NCBI RefSeq assembly: GCF_900176355.1
Contig: NZ_FWXI01000011.1
Coordinates: 62,001 to 126,000, forward strand
Direction: 5' to 3'
Length of the DNA: 64,000 nt
DNA from: Sporomusa malonica
Lineage (GTDB): Bacteria > Bacillota > Negativicutes > Sporomusales > Sporomusaceae
Notes under the pieces: model-generated
What the model saw: only the letters and a program-made list of their open reading frames with translations
Told to the model about the DNA's origin: nothing
Database searches by the model: none
Part shown: positions 11,523 to 20,660 of the stretch, piece after piece
Layout of the letters: every line of letters begins with the position of its first letter
Position numbering within the stretch: the stretch's first letter is position 1
Translations under genes and position numbers: made by a program

Positions 11523-11633
11523 ATGGGAAATGGATTTGGTGGTTTCGGAGGCAATAATGGTAGCTGTTTTATAATTATCATTATAATAATTTTACTGTTC
11601 TTTTGCTTCAATGATGACTGTAGCTCAATCTAA
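11523..11633 (+). CDS. Small Gly/Asn-rich single-span membrane peptide (YjcZ-like)
   Basis: A 36-residue peptide: a glycine/asparagine-rich N-terminus (MGNGFGGFGGNNGS), one very hydrophobic stretch of Ile/Leu/Phe (about residues 16-29), then a short tail with Asp and Cys. The layout resembles the YjcZ/YhaM-type small sporulation-associated peptides of Bacillota: Gly-rich head plus a single transmembrane helix. The ribosome site GGAGG is 7 bases from the ATG. Function unknown; a sporulation link is inference from resemblance only. Confidence 0.65.
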   Translation: MGNGFGGFGGNNGSCFIIIIIIILLFFCFNDDCSSI

Positions 11634-11705
11634 CATAGTTTATTCGTAGTAAAAGTCACAACTAATCTAAAGTGCCGCCCGCTTAGAGATCGGTTGTGTC
11701 ATAAG

Positions 11706-11736
11706 TCGCCTGTCCTTCGGGGTGGGCGATTTTTTT
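11706..11736 (+). terminator. Rho-independent terminator
   Basis: TCGCC...GGCGA stem with a TTCG-containing loop followed by seven T, about 70 bases after the small peptide gene. Confidence 0.75.
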
Positions 11737-11941
11737 CATTTATCTCCTCTTTACACCTGCAAACGTTTGTTCTTACTCTTAACCGGCATCGCCAGCAATG
11801 ATAAAAAGCAAAGAATAACAAGCAGTAAAAAAGGATAAAAACTCTGTAAATACAAGCATTAAAGGGTAGCGGTAAAGACAAACTGTAATTGCAGTGGTAT
11901 CATATAGATACAACTGCTTTTGTTTTTGAAAGGATGATACT

Positions 11942-12871
11942 ATGAACGCAACTGTTGTACGGGCTGAAAATCTGGGCAAGACATATGGCGATTTTCGGGC
12001 GCTTAAGGGCATCTCATTTACTATAGAAGCCGGACAGTGTTTTGGTTTTTTAGGTCACAACGGCGCAGGAAAGACAACAACCATGCGCATGATATATGGC
12101 ATGTCTACTGTTGAGGAAGGCGGACTATGGTTGTTTGAACAGCCTGTCAGGCTGACACCACCGGAAATTAAAGGTAGATTGGGTGTTGTGCCGCAGGAAG
12201 ATAATCTTGATGATGATTTGACAGTCATTGAAAACCTGGAGGTATATGGCTTCATTTACGGTTTAAGCCGTGCCGAATCCAGGGCGCGTGGCAACGATTT
12301 GCTTAAGTTTATGGGGCTGGAAGATAAAGAAAATAGTGGTATTGAAAGCTTGTCAGGTGGTCTGAAACGGCGGCTGGTTATTGCCCGGGCGCTAATGAAC
12401 CGCCCGGACATTGTTATCTTAGATGAGCCGACGACTGGGCTTGACCCGCAGGCACGGCATCTTGTTTGGCAAAAGCTGAGGAGTTTAAAGGCAGAAGGGG
12501 TAACGCTTATCCTTACGACCCACTATATGGAGGAGGCAGTCCAGCTGTGCGATAGCCTTGTTGTTATGCATGAAGGTATTATTTTGGACAAAGGCAGCCC
12601 ACGTGAACTGATTGAGCGCTGTGTCTTGCCTTATGTGATTGAGGTGCATTTGCCGCTGGCCCAAGTACCTGATGGTCTGGAGGAAAAAGTAGCGGCCTGG
12701 GGCGGCGAGGCAGTTCGGGTAGTTGACGGCCTCTTTTTATATGCTGCTGATGGCGAAGCTCTTTGGCATAGTCTGGAGGGGTGGGGCCTGCCAAAGCAGG
12801 TCTGCCTGCTGCGCCCTTCTAATCTGGAAGATGTATTTCTGAAGCTTACCGGTGTGGGGGAAGGTGAATAA
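11942..12871 (+). CDS. ABC transporter ATP-binding protein (NodI/DrrA type)
   Basis: Nucleotide-binding subunit of a type 2 ABC exporter, 309 residues. Walker A is GHNGAGKTTT, the signature is LSGGLKRRL and Walker B is IVILDEPTTGLDPQ with the H-loop in LTTHYMEEA. A C-terminal extension of about 80 residues, ending in the NLEDVFLKLTG motif, is characteristic of the NodI/DrrA subfamily that exports lipids or drugs. The stop overlaps the permease start by one base, so the two form a dedicated exporter. Substrate unknown. Confidence 0.9.
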   Translation: MNATVVRAENLGKTYGDFRALKGISFTIEAGQCFGFLGHNGAGKTTTMRMIYGMSTVEEGGLWLFEQPVRLTPPEIKGRLGVVPQEDNLDDDLTVIENLEVYGFIYGLSRAESRARGNDLLKFMGLEDKENSGIESLSGGLKRRLVIARALMNRPDIVILDEPTTGLDPQARHLVWQKLRSLKAEGVTLILTTHYMEEAVQLCDSLVVMHEGIILDKGSPRELIERCVLPYVIEVHLPLAQVPDGLEEKVAAWGGEAVRVVDGLFLYAADGEALWHSLEGWGLPKQVCLLRPSNLEDVFLKLTGVGEGE

Positions 12872-13620
12872 TGGGTATTCTTAAAATTTTTGCCCGCCAT
12901 ATGGCGGTATTTCGCAAGATCTGGTTTTCTAACATTATGTTTAACTTTATTGAGCCGCTGCTTTATCTTACTGCCATGGGGTATGGCCTGGGGACGTTTG
13001 TTCAGGATATCAACGGTCTGACGTATCTTCAGTATATCGCCCCAGGGATGGTAGCCTCATCAGCTATGTTTGCAGCCTCGTTTGAGTGTACGTATGGTAG
13101 TTTCATCAGGCTCCACTATCAAAAGACCTTCCATGCTATGCTGGCTGGGCCGGTTACTGTTCGCGACATTGTGGCAGGTGATATTCTATATGCTACCTTT
13201 AAAAGTATGCTGTTTGGGGTGGTCATCCTGATCGTGATAACTGCTCTTGGTCAAGTCCAGTCTTGGTGGGCGCTCTTGATTCCACTGTTTCTCGTTGTTC
13301 CTGGTTTGACGTTTTCGCTCTTAGCGATATGCTATACCGGTGTAACCGACAATATTGATAAATTCAACTATTATATCACTTTGTTTTTGACGCCGTCATA
13401 TTTGTTTTCAGGTGTATTTTTCCCGATCAACTCCATGCCTGGATGGGCGCAGGTGCTAGCTTGGTTTAATCCCATCTATCATAGTGTCGAGGTGTGCCGG
13501 GCCATGGCATTAGGAAACATAAACCCCGGCCTGCTGGTGCATGCCGGGGTGCTTTTGGCGATTACTATAGTGCTGATGCCGCTTGCGATAAGGTTGATGA
13601 CAAAACGGCTGATTGTGTAA
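12871..13620 (+). CDS. ABC-2 type permease (NodJ-like)
   Basis: A 249-residue integral membrane protein with about six hydrophobic spans, matching the ABC-2/NodJ permease fold. The typical segments are FIEPLLYLTAMGYGLG near residue 27 and the PIYHSVEVCRA motif near 205. It pairs with the overlapping ATPase gene. A GC-rich hairpin CCCCGG/CCGGGG lies just after the stop but lacks a T-run. Confidence 0.88.
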   Translation: MGILKIFARHMAVFRKIWFSNIMFNFIEPLLYLTAMGYGLGTFVQDINGLTYLQYIAPGMVASSAMFAASFECTYGSFIRLHYQKTFHAMLAGPVTVRDIVAGDILYATFKSMLFGVVILIVITALGQVQSWWALLIPLFLVVPGLTFSLLAICYTGVTDNIDKFNYYITLFLTPSYLFSGVFFPINSMPGWAQVLAWFNPIYHSVEVCRAMALGNINPGLLVHAGVLLAITIVLMPLAIRLMTKRLIV

Positions 13621-13656
13621 CTTTATGTAAGATCCCCGGCGCAACCGGGGCAGTTA

Positions 13657-13830
13657 CTAGCGATAGCTAAGACGGTTTGGTGTTTTGAGCCGGTTAATTT
13701 TGGGGAGAGTGTCTGAGATAAAAGTAACCCGCCCGCAGGTGCGGCAATGAGTTGTGCCATACATAGTATGGTCTAAATCAGTCTCAGGGCACCCCGTAAT
13801 TGCATGCCAAAACCAGCGAATAATAGACAT
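13657..13830 (-). CDS. Small Cys/His protein, 57 aa (zinc-ribbon-like)
   Basis: A short gene hidden on the minus strand between two plus-strand operons. It encodes 57 residues beginning MSIIRWFWHAITGCPETD, with a THCRTCGR segment that gives a CxxC plus an upstream Cys and His, an arrangement compatible with one metal site. AAGGGG lies about 9 bases before the ATG. The style (aromatic head, one CxxC) resembles small phage-derived or DUF1660-like proteins, but I cannot assign a family. Confidence 0.5.
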   Translation of the reverse strand: MSIIRWFWHAITGCPETDLDHTMYGTTHCRTCGRVTFISDTLPKINRLKTPNRLSYR

Positions 13831-14064
13831 TGTCTCAACCCCTTCACAATAGTTTCATTCAATTGTACCTTGAGTAGTGCCTGATAGCAAAGTCTATGTC
13901 AAGCTGCCTACAAGAGTGACAGGGAGTACCGGTTTATTGTAGGAGTACATGTCTCTCAGTCTTACAAATTGGCTCTCTAAGGCGCCCCTTTCAATATATG
14001 GGATAACAATTGGGCGTTTAGTCCAGGTTGACTGTGGAACACTAGAAAACAAGAAGGTGAACCG

Positions 14065-15303
14065 ATGATGGCTAACAATCGTTATAAAGCAACAGCAACC
14101 TTAGCCGCAGCAGCAGCCGGTTTTTTTGTGAGCTATCCTTATCAGCATACCTTCTGGGGCGCGCTATTAACCAGTGGTTTTAGTGCTGCTATGGTCGGCG
14201 GTCTGGCTGATTGGTATGCTGTGACGGCCCTCTTTAGAAAGCCTTTACAGATACCTTACCGTACCGCCATTATTCCCAAAAACCGTGAACGTCTTTTTAA
14301 GGCCATTATTGTTATGGTGGAAGAAGAACTGCTAACTGCTGATAATATTAGAGAAACGCTGAATCAGGCTGGTTTAGCCCGCCTGACTCTGCATTACGCC
14401 GCCCAGGATGAGTCGAGGCAGCAGCTGCACACAATTTCCGGTAGGTTTGTCCAAAAAACTGTTGACACCATCGATGCCGCTACACTGGCTGCCGCGTTCG
14501 AGCTGCTGCTGACAGAACACGAAGATAAGGTGAAGCTGGCGCCATTGGCAGGTCAAGCCCTTGACTGGTCGCTTACCAGTGGTTTTGCTGATGAGTTGAT
14601 CGACCTTGGTGTTACCGAAATCAAACAGATGTTTAAGGAAGAATACATGACAGGGATTATCGCTACTATGTACAGTAGCGCCCTTAACGCCTATGCAGCT
14701 AAACAAAACCAGCATAAGCTGATGGGCTGGATATTGGAGAACCTGCTAAACCTTGACCCAGTAACTGTTGCTGGCCTGATTCAAGAACAGGCGGCTGATT
14801 TTATGGAAGAATTATATAGGCGGGACCATCACTTGCGCCAGCGGGTTATCGGTCAACTGGTCAAACTTGCCGAAGACTTACAGACAGATGTTTTGGCGGG
14901 GGAAAAGGTGGAAGCAGCGCTCCGGCTGCAGGTTGTAAAACTAATAGAAAGCCTGGGAGAGCTTCCTGCCGATCATCCGGAAATGGTCGGTGGATTATCT
15001 AAGTGGATGCTGAGACAGGCTGCAAAACTTGTGGGTGACTTGACAGCCGATGAGGACAGGCAAGCACGGTTTGATGCCTTGTTAGTTGACTGGCTGGTTA
15101 GGTGGGTTGATCAGCATCATGGTGAGATTGGCCGGCTTGTCGCCAGTTACCTGAGCAGTTTTAGCGACGAAGAGCTTGTAGACTATATTGAATCCAAGGT
15201 AATGGACGATTTGCAGATGATAAGGATTAATGGTTCTATTGTCGGCGGCTTTGTCGGCATAGGTCTGTTCTTAATAACCTATGCATTAGGGGTGGAGCCA
15301 TGA
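14065..15303 (+). CDS. DUF445 family membrane-anchored protein (first of tandem pair)
   Basis: A 412-residue DUF445 (YheB-type) protein. A hydrophobic N-terminus leads into the family hallmark GGLADWYAVTALFRKPLQIP and IIPKNRERLFKAII. The middle is long and helical, and a C-terminal hydrophobic anchor follows LQMIRINGSIVGGFVGIG. The family has no established biochemical role; B. subtilis YheB is a spore-envelope-associated relative. It overlaps the next gene, a paralogue, by four bases. Confidence 0.85.
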   Translation: MMANNRYKATATLAAAAAGFFVSYPYQHTFWGALLTSGFSAAMVGGLADWYAVTALFRKPLQIPYRTAIIPKNRERLFKAIIVMVEEELLTADNIRETLNQAGLARLTLHYAAQDESRQQLHTISGRFVQKTVDTIDAATLAAAFELLLTEHEDKVKLAPLAGQALDWSLTSGFADELIDLGVTEIKQMFKEEYMTGIIATMYSSALNAYAAKQNQHKLMGWILENLLNLDPVTVAGLIQEQAADFMEELYRRDHHLRQRVIGQLVKLAEDLQTDVLAGEKVEAALRLQVVKLIESLGELPADHPEMVGGLSKWMLRQAAKLVGDLTADEDRQARFDALLVDWLVRWVDQHHGEIGRLVASYLSSFSDEELVDYIESKVMDDLQMIRINGSIVGGFVGIGLFLITYALGVEP

Positions 15304-16559
15304 GGGGGTTCAAGGGCCGGGCTAATCAGGTATTGGCAGCGGCTGCCGGTCTATTTGCCGTTGCCCTGGCACTAAAATACGCTTATCCCGGGAACTGGTA
15401 TGCGGCGACGCTGCTCACCATAGCCGAAGCCAGTTTGGCAGGCGGCGTTGCTGACTGGTTTGCCGTAACGGCGCTATTTCGCCGCCCGCTCGGTTTTCCT
15501 TATCATACCGCGCTCATCCCACGGAACCGTAACCGCCTGATTGAGGGGTTAGCTAGTGCTGTTGAGCAAGAATTCCTAAGCAAAGAGTCGATAAAGGCAC
15601 GGCTGGTCGAGGCCAACATTCTCAATAAATTGATTGCGCAAACTGAAAACATCAGTATTAGACCATTTGCCAGGCAATCAGCTGATAAACTGCTTGATGA
15701 GCTGGTAAAGACAATTAAGCCTGAACTTGTTGTTAAATATACGGAACGTGTGATTAAGCTTGTTCTTAAACGTCAGTTAGCTGCTCCCCATGCGGCCGCC
15801 GCCATTCGCTGGTCTTTGGCTCAAGGTAAAGGGAGAGACATCTATGAGGCATGTATTAGCGAACTTGCCAGACTAGCGCGCGAGGAAAAAACCCGGGATA
15901 TCATTTTTCTATACCTGGAACAGATAAAAGAGAAAACAGCCAAGAAGAACTGGCTATCCGCACTAGTTACGGGTTTCATGGAAACCATTGATGGGATTAA
16001 TCTGCCAGATGCTGCTGATGCGCTGCAGCAGGAGCTAATTAAAACGGTAGATGAACTTATGGATGATGACCATCTGGTATGGCATTGGTTTGCAGAGCAG
16101 CTTACAGTAGTTGCCGAAAGGCTGGAAACTCCTGAGTGGGAGCAGGCAGTAAATGACTGGAAGGATGGTTTGCTTACCCGAGTAAATCTAAATGAGCCGC
16201 TTACGGCCTTGGTTCATTCTGCACTGACTGTACTTAGCCAACCATCTTCTCACCGCCAGTATGTGGCAGACTGGCTGGCCGACCAAGGTGAAAGCTGCTG
16301 GGAATGGTTTAAAACGAGCCATGATATCCAGGGGCAGGCTGAGATCTACGTTAAGGTACTTACTGCTAACATAATTGACAACGAACATCACCTTGTCGGG
16401 AGGGTGGCCAGGCGTGCTTTACAGAAACTTTCTGACGAAGATCTTAGCCACTTTATTGAAGAAAAGACAGGTGAAGATCTTGAATGGATTCGGATTAATG
16501 GTGTCATTGTTGGCGGTGTGGCAGGGCTGGGGCTTGTGGCCTTGAAGACACTGCTGTAA
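15300..16559 (+). CDS. DUF445 family membrane-anchored protein (second of tandem pair)
   Basis: A 419-residue paralogue of the preceding gene with the same plan: AGGVADWFAVTALFRRP and ALIPRNRNRLIEGL at the N-terminus, and LEWIRINGVIVGGVAGLG leading into the C-terminal anchor. The two share the terminal motifs but differ widely in the helical middle, so this is an old duplication. Translation is coupled through ATGA. They may form a heteromer, which is inference. Function unknown. Confidence 0.85.
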   Translation: MRGFKGRANQVLAAAAGLFAVALALKYAYPGNWYAATLLTIAEASLAGGVADWFAVTALFRRPLGFPYHTALIPRNRNRLIEGLASAVEQEFLSKESIKARLVEANILNKLIAQTENISIRPFARQSADKLLDELVKTIKPELVVKYTERVIKLVLKRQLAAPHAAAAIRWSLAQGKGRDIYEACISELARLAREEKTRDIIFLYLEQIKEKTAKKNWLSALVTGFMETIDGINLPDAADALQQELIKTVDELMDDDHLVWHWFAEQLTVVAERLETPEWEQAVNDWKDGLLTRVNLNEPLTALVHSALTVLSQPSSHRQYVADWLADQGESCWEWFKTSHDIQGQAEIYVKVLTANIIDNEHHLVGRVARRALQKLSDEDLSHFIEEKTGEDLEWIRINGVIVGGVAGLGLVALKTLL

Positions 16560-16585
16560 CCCTTTAATCCTTTCAGCAGCAATGT

Positions 16586-16623
16586 AAAGAGTCCCAGCAT
16601 ATATAACGCTGGGACTCTTTTAC
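16586..16623. terminator. Bidirectional terminator between convergent genes
   Basis: A perfect 13-bp stem AAAGAGTCCCAGC/GCTGGGACTCTTT with a 9-base loop, followed by T on the plus strand and A-rich on the other side. It sits between DUF445 (+) and the PhoH-like gene (-). Confidence 0.85.
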
Positions 16624-18009
16624 CTATAGTCTCATGGCTGCTTCTGCGGCTAACGGCGAGCGCTCACATTCTTCGTGCAGCATGGTTAGCTGATAACAGA
16701 GTTTAGAGCCGATCATTTTTTCGCTAGCATAGCTGAGCCCGTTTGACTGACTATCTAAAAGCGGGTTGTCAATTTGTGCCGGATCACCCAGCATAATGAC
16801 TTTAGTACCTTGTCCTGACCTGGTTAGTACAGCTTTTGCCTGGCGGGGGGTAGAATTCTGCATCTCATCAAACATAACCCAGTACTTTTGTAAAGAACGG
16901 CCGCGCTGATAGGCTAACGCCTCAGTCTGGATAATGCCCTTTTCAAACATCATACTTACAGTGTCCTCAGTTTGAGCAACATCTTTATCATCGGTTAGCG
17001 AGCTGCCAGACATTAAGGTAAATAGATTATCCTTTATTGACCTCATATATGGTTCCAGTTTCTCAGACTCTGTCCCTGGAAGAAACCCAAGACCTTCGTC
17101 AAGCATACAATGGGGTCGGCAGATTAAAATATGATGGTATTCTCTGGGACGGCAGTCCATGTGTTTATAGAGTCCTACCGCTAGGGAATAAAACGTTTTG
17201 GCAGTTCCGGCAGGCCCTTTGATTATTACGAGTGGTGCTTCTTCCGCACTCATCATGAGGCATTCCTGCATAAATATTTGGCCGACATTTCTTGGTGTTA
17301 CCCCAAAGGGATTTCGGCTCCGGTATCTAAGTTGGACGATTTTTTGCCCATCAAACCGCCCGAGTGCAGTATGGCGGGCATTATCGGTCGATTTTATTAA
17401 TAGAAACTGATTTGTAACAAATTGGGCTGGGGCCATTAGGCCAGCGTTTTCATCATAGGCAGAAAGCTTTACAGGATCTAGCCAATTAACATCATCGCTG
17501 TAAAATTCGTTAATGACCGCACTGGAGGTGTATACTGTCTGGCGGCCGGTATACTGCTGTTCAATGCTGGCGACTTTATCATTACGGAAGTCTTCTGCAG
17601 GGATTTCAAGTATGGATGCTTTGACCCGCATATTGGTGTCGCGGCTTACAAGAATAGCCTGATGGCCTGATTCCATTAACCCTTTGCATACTTGGAGAAT
17701 ACGGTTATCCCCTTTTTCTCTGTCCCAATGGGCTGGCATTTCGGTACAGGTATGGTTAGCCTCAAGCCTGAGTACCCCGCCAAACTCATTAATTGGAACA
17801 CCCTCTAACAAGTTGCCTTGTACCCGGAACTTATCTATAAGTCTGCTGACGTGACGGCTATGGGCACCACGTTCACTGCCTTCCTTCTTAAAACGGTCCA
17901 GTTCCTCGATCACCACTTCTGGGAGAACGATTACATGCTCATTGAAGGCGAACAAAGCGTTGGGTGAGTGGAGCAAGACATTGGTATCAAGTACATAACA
18001 TTTGATCAT
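16624..18009 (-). CDS. PIN-PhoH fusion protein (YlaK-type ATPase/ribonuclease)
   Basis: A 461-residue protein with an N-terminal PIN nuclease domain (acidic residues start at VLDTNVLLHSPN, about residues 1-130) and a C-terminal PhoH ATPase (about 240-440). Such PIN-PhoH proteins act on RNA with ATP, and related bacterial PhoH2 proteins unwind and cut RNA. Walker A reads GPAGTAKT (265-272), with Ala270 where Gly is nearly invariant. Walker B is YWVMFDEMQN, followed by LTRSGQGTKVIMLGDPAQID. Monocistronic on the minus strand. The Walker A change may lower nucleotide affinity. Confidence 0.88.
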   Translation of the reverse strand: MIKCYVLDTNVLLHSPNALFAFNEHVIVLPEVVIEELDRFKKEGSERGAHSRHVSRLIDKFRVQGNLLEGVPINEFGGVLRLEANHTCTEMPAHWDREKGDNRILQVCKGLMESGHQAILVSRDTNMRVKASILEIPAEDFRNDKVASIEQQYTGRQTVYTSSAVINEFYSDDVNWLDPVKLSAYDENAGLMAPAQFVTNQFLLIKSTDNARHTALGRFDGQKIVQLRYRSRNPFGVTPRNVGQIFMQECLMMSAEEAPLVIIKGPAGTAKTFYSLAVGLYKHMDCRPREYHHILICRPHCMLDEGLGFLPGTESEKLEPYMRSIKDNLFTLMSGSSLTDDKDVAQTEDTVSMMFEKGIIQTEALAYQRGRSLQKYWVMFDEMQNSTPRQAKAVLTRSGQGTKVIMLGDPAQIDNPLLDSQSNGLSYASEKMIGSKLCYQLTMLHEECERSPLAAEAAMRL

Positions 18010-18299
18010 TTGATAATGGCCCCCTCAAGTATGACATCACGGTCGTGTAACAAAGCAATCCCCCTTCTTTTCCATATCACTAAGGCCACGGAAAATTGGT
18101 TAAGGCAATCCCCTGTATATACTAATTGTACTGGTGATTAGGTGCGAGTATGTTAGTAAATTATTAATTAGGTGTTAAATTATAAACAAGCTTGCTAGTC
18201 TGCACCACTTATCAGTCAAGGGAATATATTACAAAGGATTATACTGCATTGTATGAGTGACAGGGAGGGAACGTAACCTTATTAGATGAGGTGGCTGAG
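18010..18299. other. Divergent intergenic region with no recognised element
   Basis: About 290 AT-rich bases between divergent genes that must hold both promoters. A ribosome site GAGGTGG lies before the plus-strand gene and GAGGGGGCC before phoH. I see no strong consensus promoter or riboswitch. Confidence 0.4.
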
Positions 18300-18986
18300 A
18301 TGAAACAGGTTGGTTTGATTGGCGTAGGGCGCATGGGTAAAGTACTGACAGGAAAATTGGCTGGTCACGTCAATCTAAAAATTTTTGACCACAATGAAAA
18401 ACAGCTGCAGGCTGTTGCGCAGGAGCTGGGGGTTCAGGCAGCAGCAAGCCTCGAAGAGCTGGCCGGCCTGGGCACAATTATCCTGGTTGTGCCTGACAGG
18501 GAAGTCATTAGCTTGATTAAGGACTTTAATCAGATGGGGCGGCCGCTTAATGTTATTAATGTAGCTACTAACGTAGCTACGCACGCGCTGGCGGTAACAG
18601 CCTCTCCACAAGTTAGATGCATTGGGGCTAAATTTGTCGCCCAGGCAAGAGAGATGGCTCTGGGGGCTGAGCCTGTTATTATTGTGGATGAGCGTCCCGG
18701 TGACCTGGCTGTACTGGCCCAGGAGATATTGGCATCAGTTGGAAAAATTATCTTGGGTCAGTCTGACTGTGTTACCTACATTAATACCCAGGCCGCCGAA
18801 AAAGCGCTTACGGCTGCCGTGTTAATTGAAGAGACACTGCGCTGCCAGCCCTACGCCAACGCCGATGTAATTAAAAGTGCAATTCGTCAGGTGGCTGCCG
18901 GCATACTGAAAGGCTACGCCGACGATGACCTTGGTCCATTTGCTCGGGAGATTGTTCGGGCCATAAGGTCTAAACTGATGAAATAG
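18300..18986 (+). CDS. NAD(P)-binding Rossmann protein (P5CR/F420-type fold)
   Basis: A 228-residue protein with an N-terminal dinucleotide-binding motif GLIGVGRMGKVLTGKLAG (residues 5-22) and the topology of pyrroline-5-carboxylate reductase/F420-dependent NADP reductase N-domains. The C-terminal half is helical (about 150-228) and resembles a dimerisation domain, but it lacks the usual P5CR signature. ATG at 18300 is chosen because GAGGTGG is 5 bases upstream; an earlier GTG lies within that site. Substrate unknown. A terminator follows. Confidence 0.65.
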   Translation: MKQVGLIGVGRMGKVLTGKLAGHVNLKIFDHNEKQLQAVAQELGVQAAASLEELAGLGTIILVVPDREVISLIKDFNQMGRPLNVINVATNVATHALAVTASPQVRCIGAKFVAQAREMALGAEPVIIVDERPGDLAVLAQEILASVGKIILGQSDCVTYINTQAAEKALTAAVLIEETLRCQPYANADVIKSAIRQVAAGILKGYADDDLGPFAREIVRAIRSKLMK

Positions 18987-18997
18987 GAAAACAAGAG

Positions 18998-19037
18998 GGC
19001 CGTTGAACCCCTTCACATAGGGACTCAACGGCCTTTA
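18998..19037. terminator. Terminator between convergent genes
   Basis: GGCCGTTGA pairs with TCAACGGCC, followed by TTTATTATTATT. Confidence 0.75.
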
Positions 19038-19040
19038 TTA

Positions 19041-20405
19041 TTATTCGCCACATTCTTCTAATAATTTTTTTGCCTCAATATAGAGCGCAATCCCTTGGGC
19101 TACCTTTTTGGCTTCCTTCATAGCCAGCACGACGGTGGCCGGTTCGTGGACTACATCGCCGCCGGCAAAGACGCCGCGCCTGGTAGTCATGCCATAGGGG
19201 CGATCTTTGGTAATAACATAGCCTTTTTCGTTGACCTGAATGCCGGTGGTTGTTGAGACAATTCTTGCAGCCGGACGTTGGCCGATTGCGAGAATCACCT
19301 TATCGGCATTGATCGTCTCTAAGCGTCCTGTTCCCCGGATCTCTTTATCGTTGTCAATCTCCATAACCTCATATTCGAGACCGGTCAGTTTATTTTGGCC
19401 AAGAAATTGTTTGGTGCTGGCCAGCCAGATGAATTCGACGCCTTCTTCCCTTGCTTGCTGGTATTCGGAAAGCAGGGCAGTGATCTCTTTTTCGGTACGG
19501 TGATAAACAACACTGGCCCTTGCACCTAGACGAATGGCGGTACGGGCGGCATCCATGCCTACATTGCCTGCGCCAATAACAAAGACTCTATCGCCAAGCT
19601 GAACCGGAACCTCACGGCGGTCAACATTGTCAGCTCTGGCCAATGCAACCATTTGCAGAAAGTAACTGGCTTGCAGAACACCCGGCAAATCTCTGCCAGG
19701 GACATCAAGCGTACGGGGTAAGGCAGTGCCTGTGCCGATGAAGATAGCGTCATAGCCTTCGGCAAATATCTCGTCAACCGTAATATCAGGCCCAACAAGA
19801 ATATCTGTGTTAAATTTGACACCAAGGCGTTCAATACGCCGAATTTCCCGCCTAACAACGTCTTTTTTCAGACGGAAATCAGGAATGCCATAGACTAAGA
19901 CACCGCCAGGCTCTGCCTGGCTTTCAAAAACGGTAACCTCATAACTGGCTTTGGCCAGATCGCCAGCCACAGTAAGCCCAGCCGGACCAGAACCAATAAC
20001 AGCTACTTTACCTACAAACTTACTGGGCGGAGTGTGCGCAGTGAGTTCCATTTCAGAATCAAAATCGGCAATAAACTGTTCGAGCTTACCGATACGGATG
20101 CCATTTCCTTTTTTCGCCAGTATGCAAGCGCCTTCACACTGTTTTTCATGCGGGCATACCCTACCGCATACGGCAGGGAGATTGCTGCGACGGGCAATAA
20201 TAGTGCTGGCTTCACCGACATTGCCTTTAGCCAGTGCAGCAATAAATTGGGGGATTTCATGCTCAATCGGGCAGCCTGTCCGGCAAACCGGGTTTTTGCA
20301 GTTTAGGCACCGCTTGGCTTCGGCAATGGCCGCGCGGGGGGTGAAGCTATCATCAGGTTCATCAAAGGATAGTGGGGTATTTACTTTTCCATTGTCATCA
20401 GCCAT
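19041..20405 (-). CDS. NADPH-dependent GltD-like flavoprotein (glutamate synthase small-chain family)
   Basis: A 454-residue FAD/NAD(P)H oxidoreductase with an N-terminal double [4Fe-4S] domain (CLNCKNPVCRTGCPIEHE and CGRVCPHEKQCEGACI), an FAD motif (VIGSGPAGLTVAGDLA) and an NADPH motif (VIGAGNVGMDAARTAIRLGA). This is the GltD/SudA/NfnB architecture. In anaerobes such stand-alone subunits act as glutamate synthase beta chain, sulfide dehydrogenase or half of the NfnAB transhydrogenase. No partner gene (gltB, nfnA) is adjacent, so the specific role is open. GGAGGG precedes the ATG on the minus strand. Confidence 0.85.
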   Translation of the reverse strand: MADDNGKVNTPLSFDEPDDSFTPRAAIAEAKRCLNCKNPVCRTGCPIEHEIPQFIAALAKGNVGEASTIIARRSNLPAVCGRVCPHEKQCEGACILAKKGNGIRIGKLEQFIADFDSEMELTAHTPPSKFVGKVAVIGSGPAGLTVAGDLAKASYEVTVFESQAEPGGVLVYGIPDFRLKKDVVRREIRRIERLGVKFNTDILVGPDITVDEIFAEGYDAIFIGTGTALPRTLDVPGRDLPGVLQASYFLQMVALARADNVDRREVPVQLGDRVFVIGAGNVGMDAARTAIRLGARASVVYHRTEKEITALLSEYQQAREEGVEFIWLASTKQFLGQNKLTGLEYEVMEIDNDKEIRGTGRLETINADKVILAIGQRPAARIVSTTTGIQVNEKGYVITKDRPYGMTTRRGVFAGGDVVHEPATVVLAMKEAKKVAQGIALYIEAKKLLEECGE

Positions 20406-20600
20406 AAGACCCGTCCCTCCTTATTCATTTAGTGTTAATAATACATCCTCAATTAATACAGTGGTTATTAAGTGTTCTTCTAAGGATAATGGCGCAACTA
20501 TGTAAAGCCGTGTGCTACAATAGTAACAAAAGATAAATGTCGAATCAAGTTGGAAATAGAAGAAATTTGACGAAATAACTGTTTTACCAACGGGGATTGA

Positions 20601-20650
20601 GAATAAAGAAGGCCCGGAAGCTTAATAATGCTTCCGGGCCTTCTTTATTC
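20601..20650. terminator. Long perfect hairpin terminator
   Basis: A 21-bp perfect inverted repeat, GAATAAAGAAGGCCC... at 20601-20621 pairing with 20630-20650, with an 8-base loop. In the minus direction it would end the EamA transporter transcript. The A/T-rich outer part supplies U-runs both ways. Confidence 0.8.
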
Positions 20651-20660
20651 TGTTATCCGA

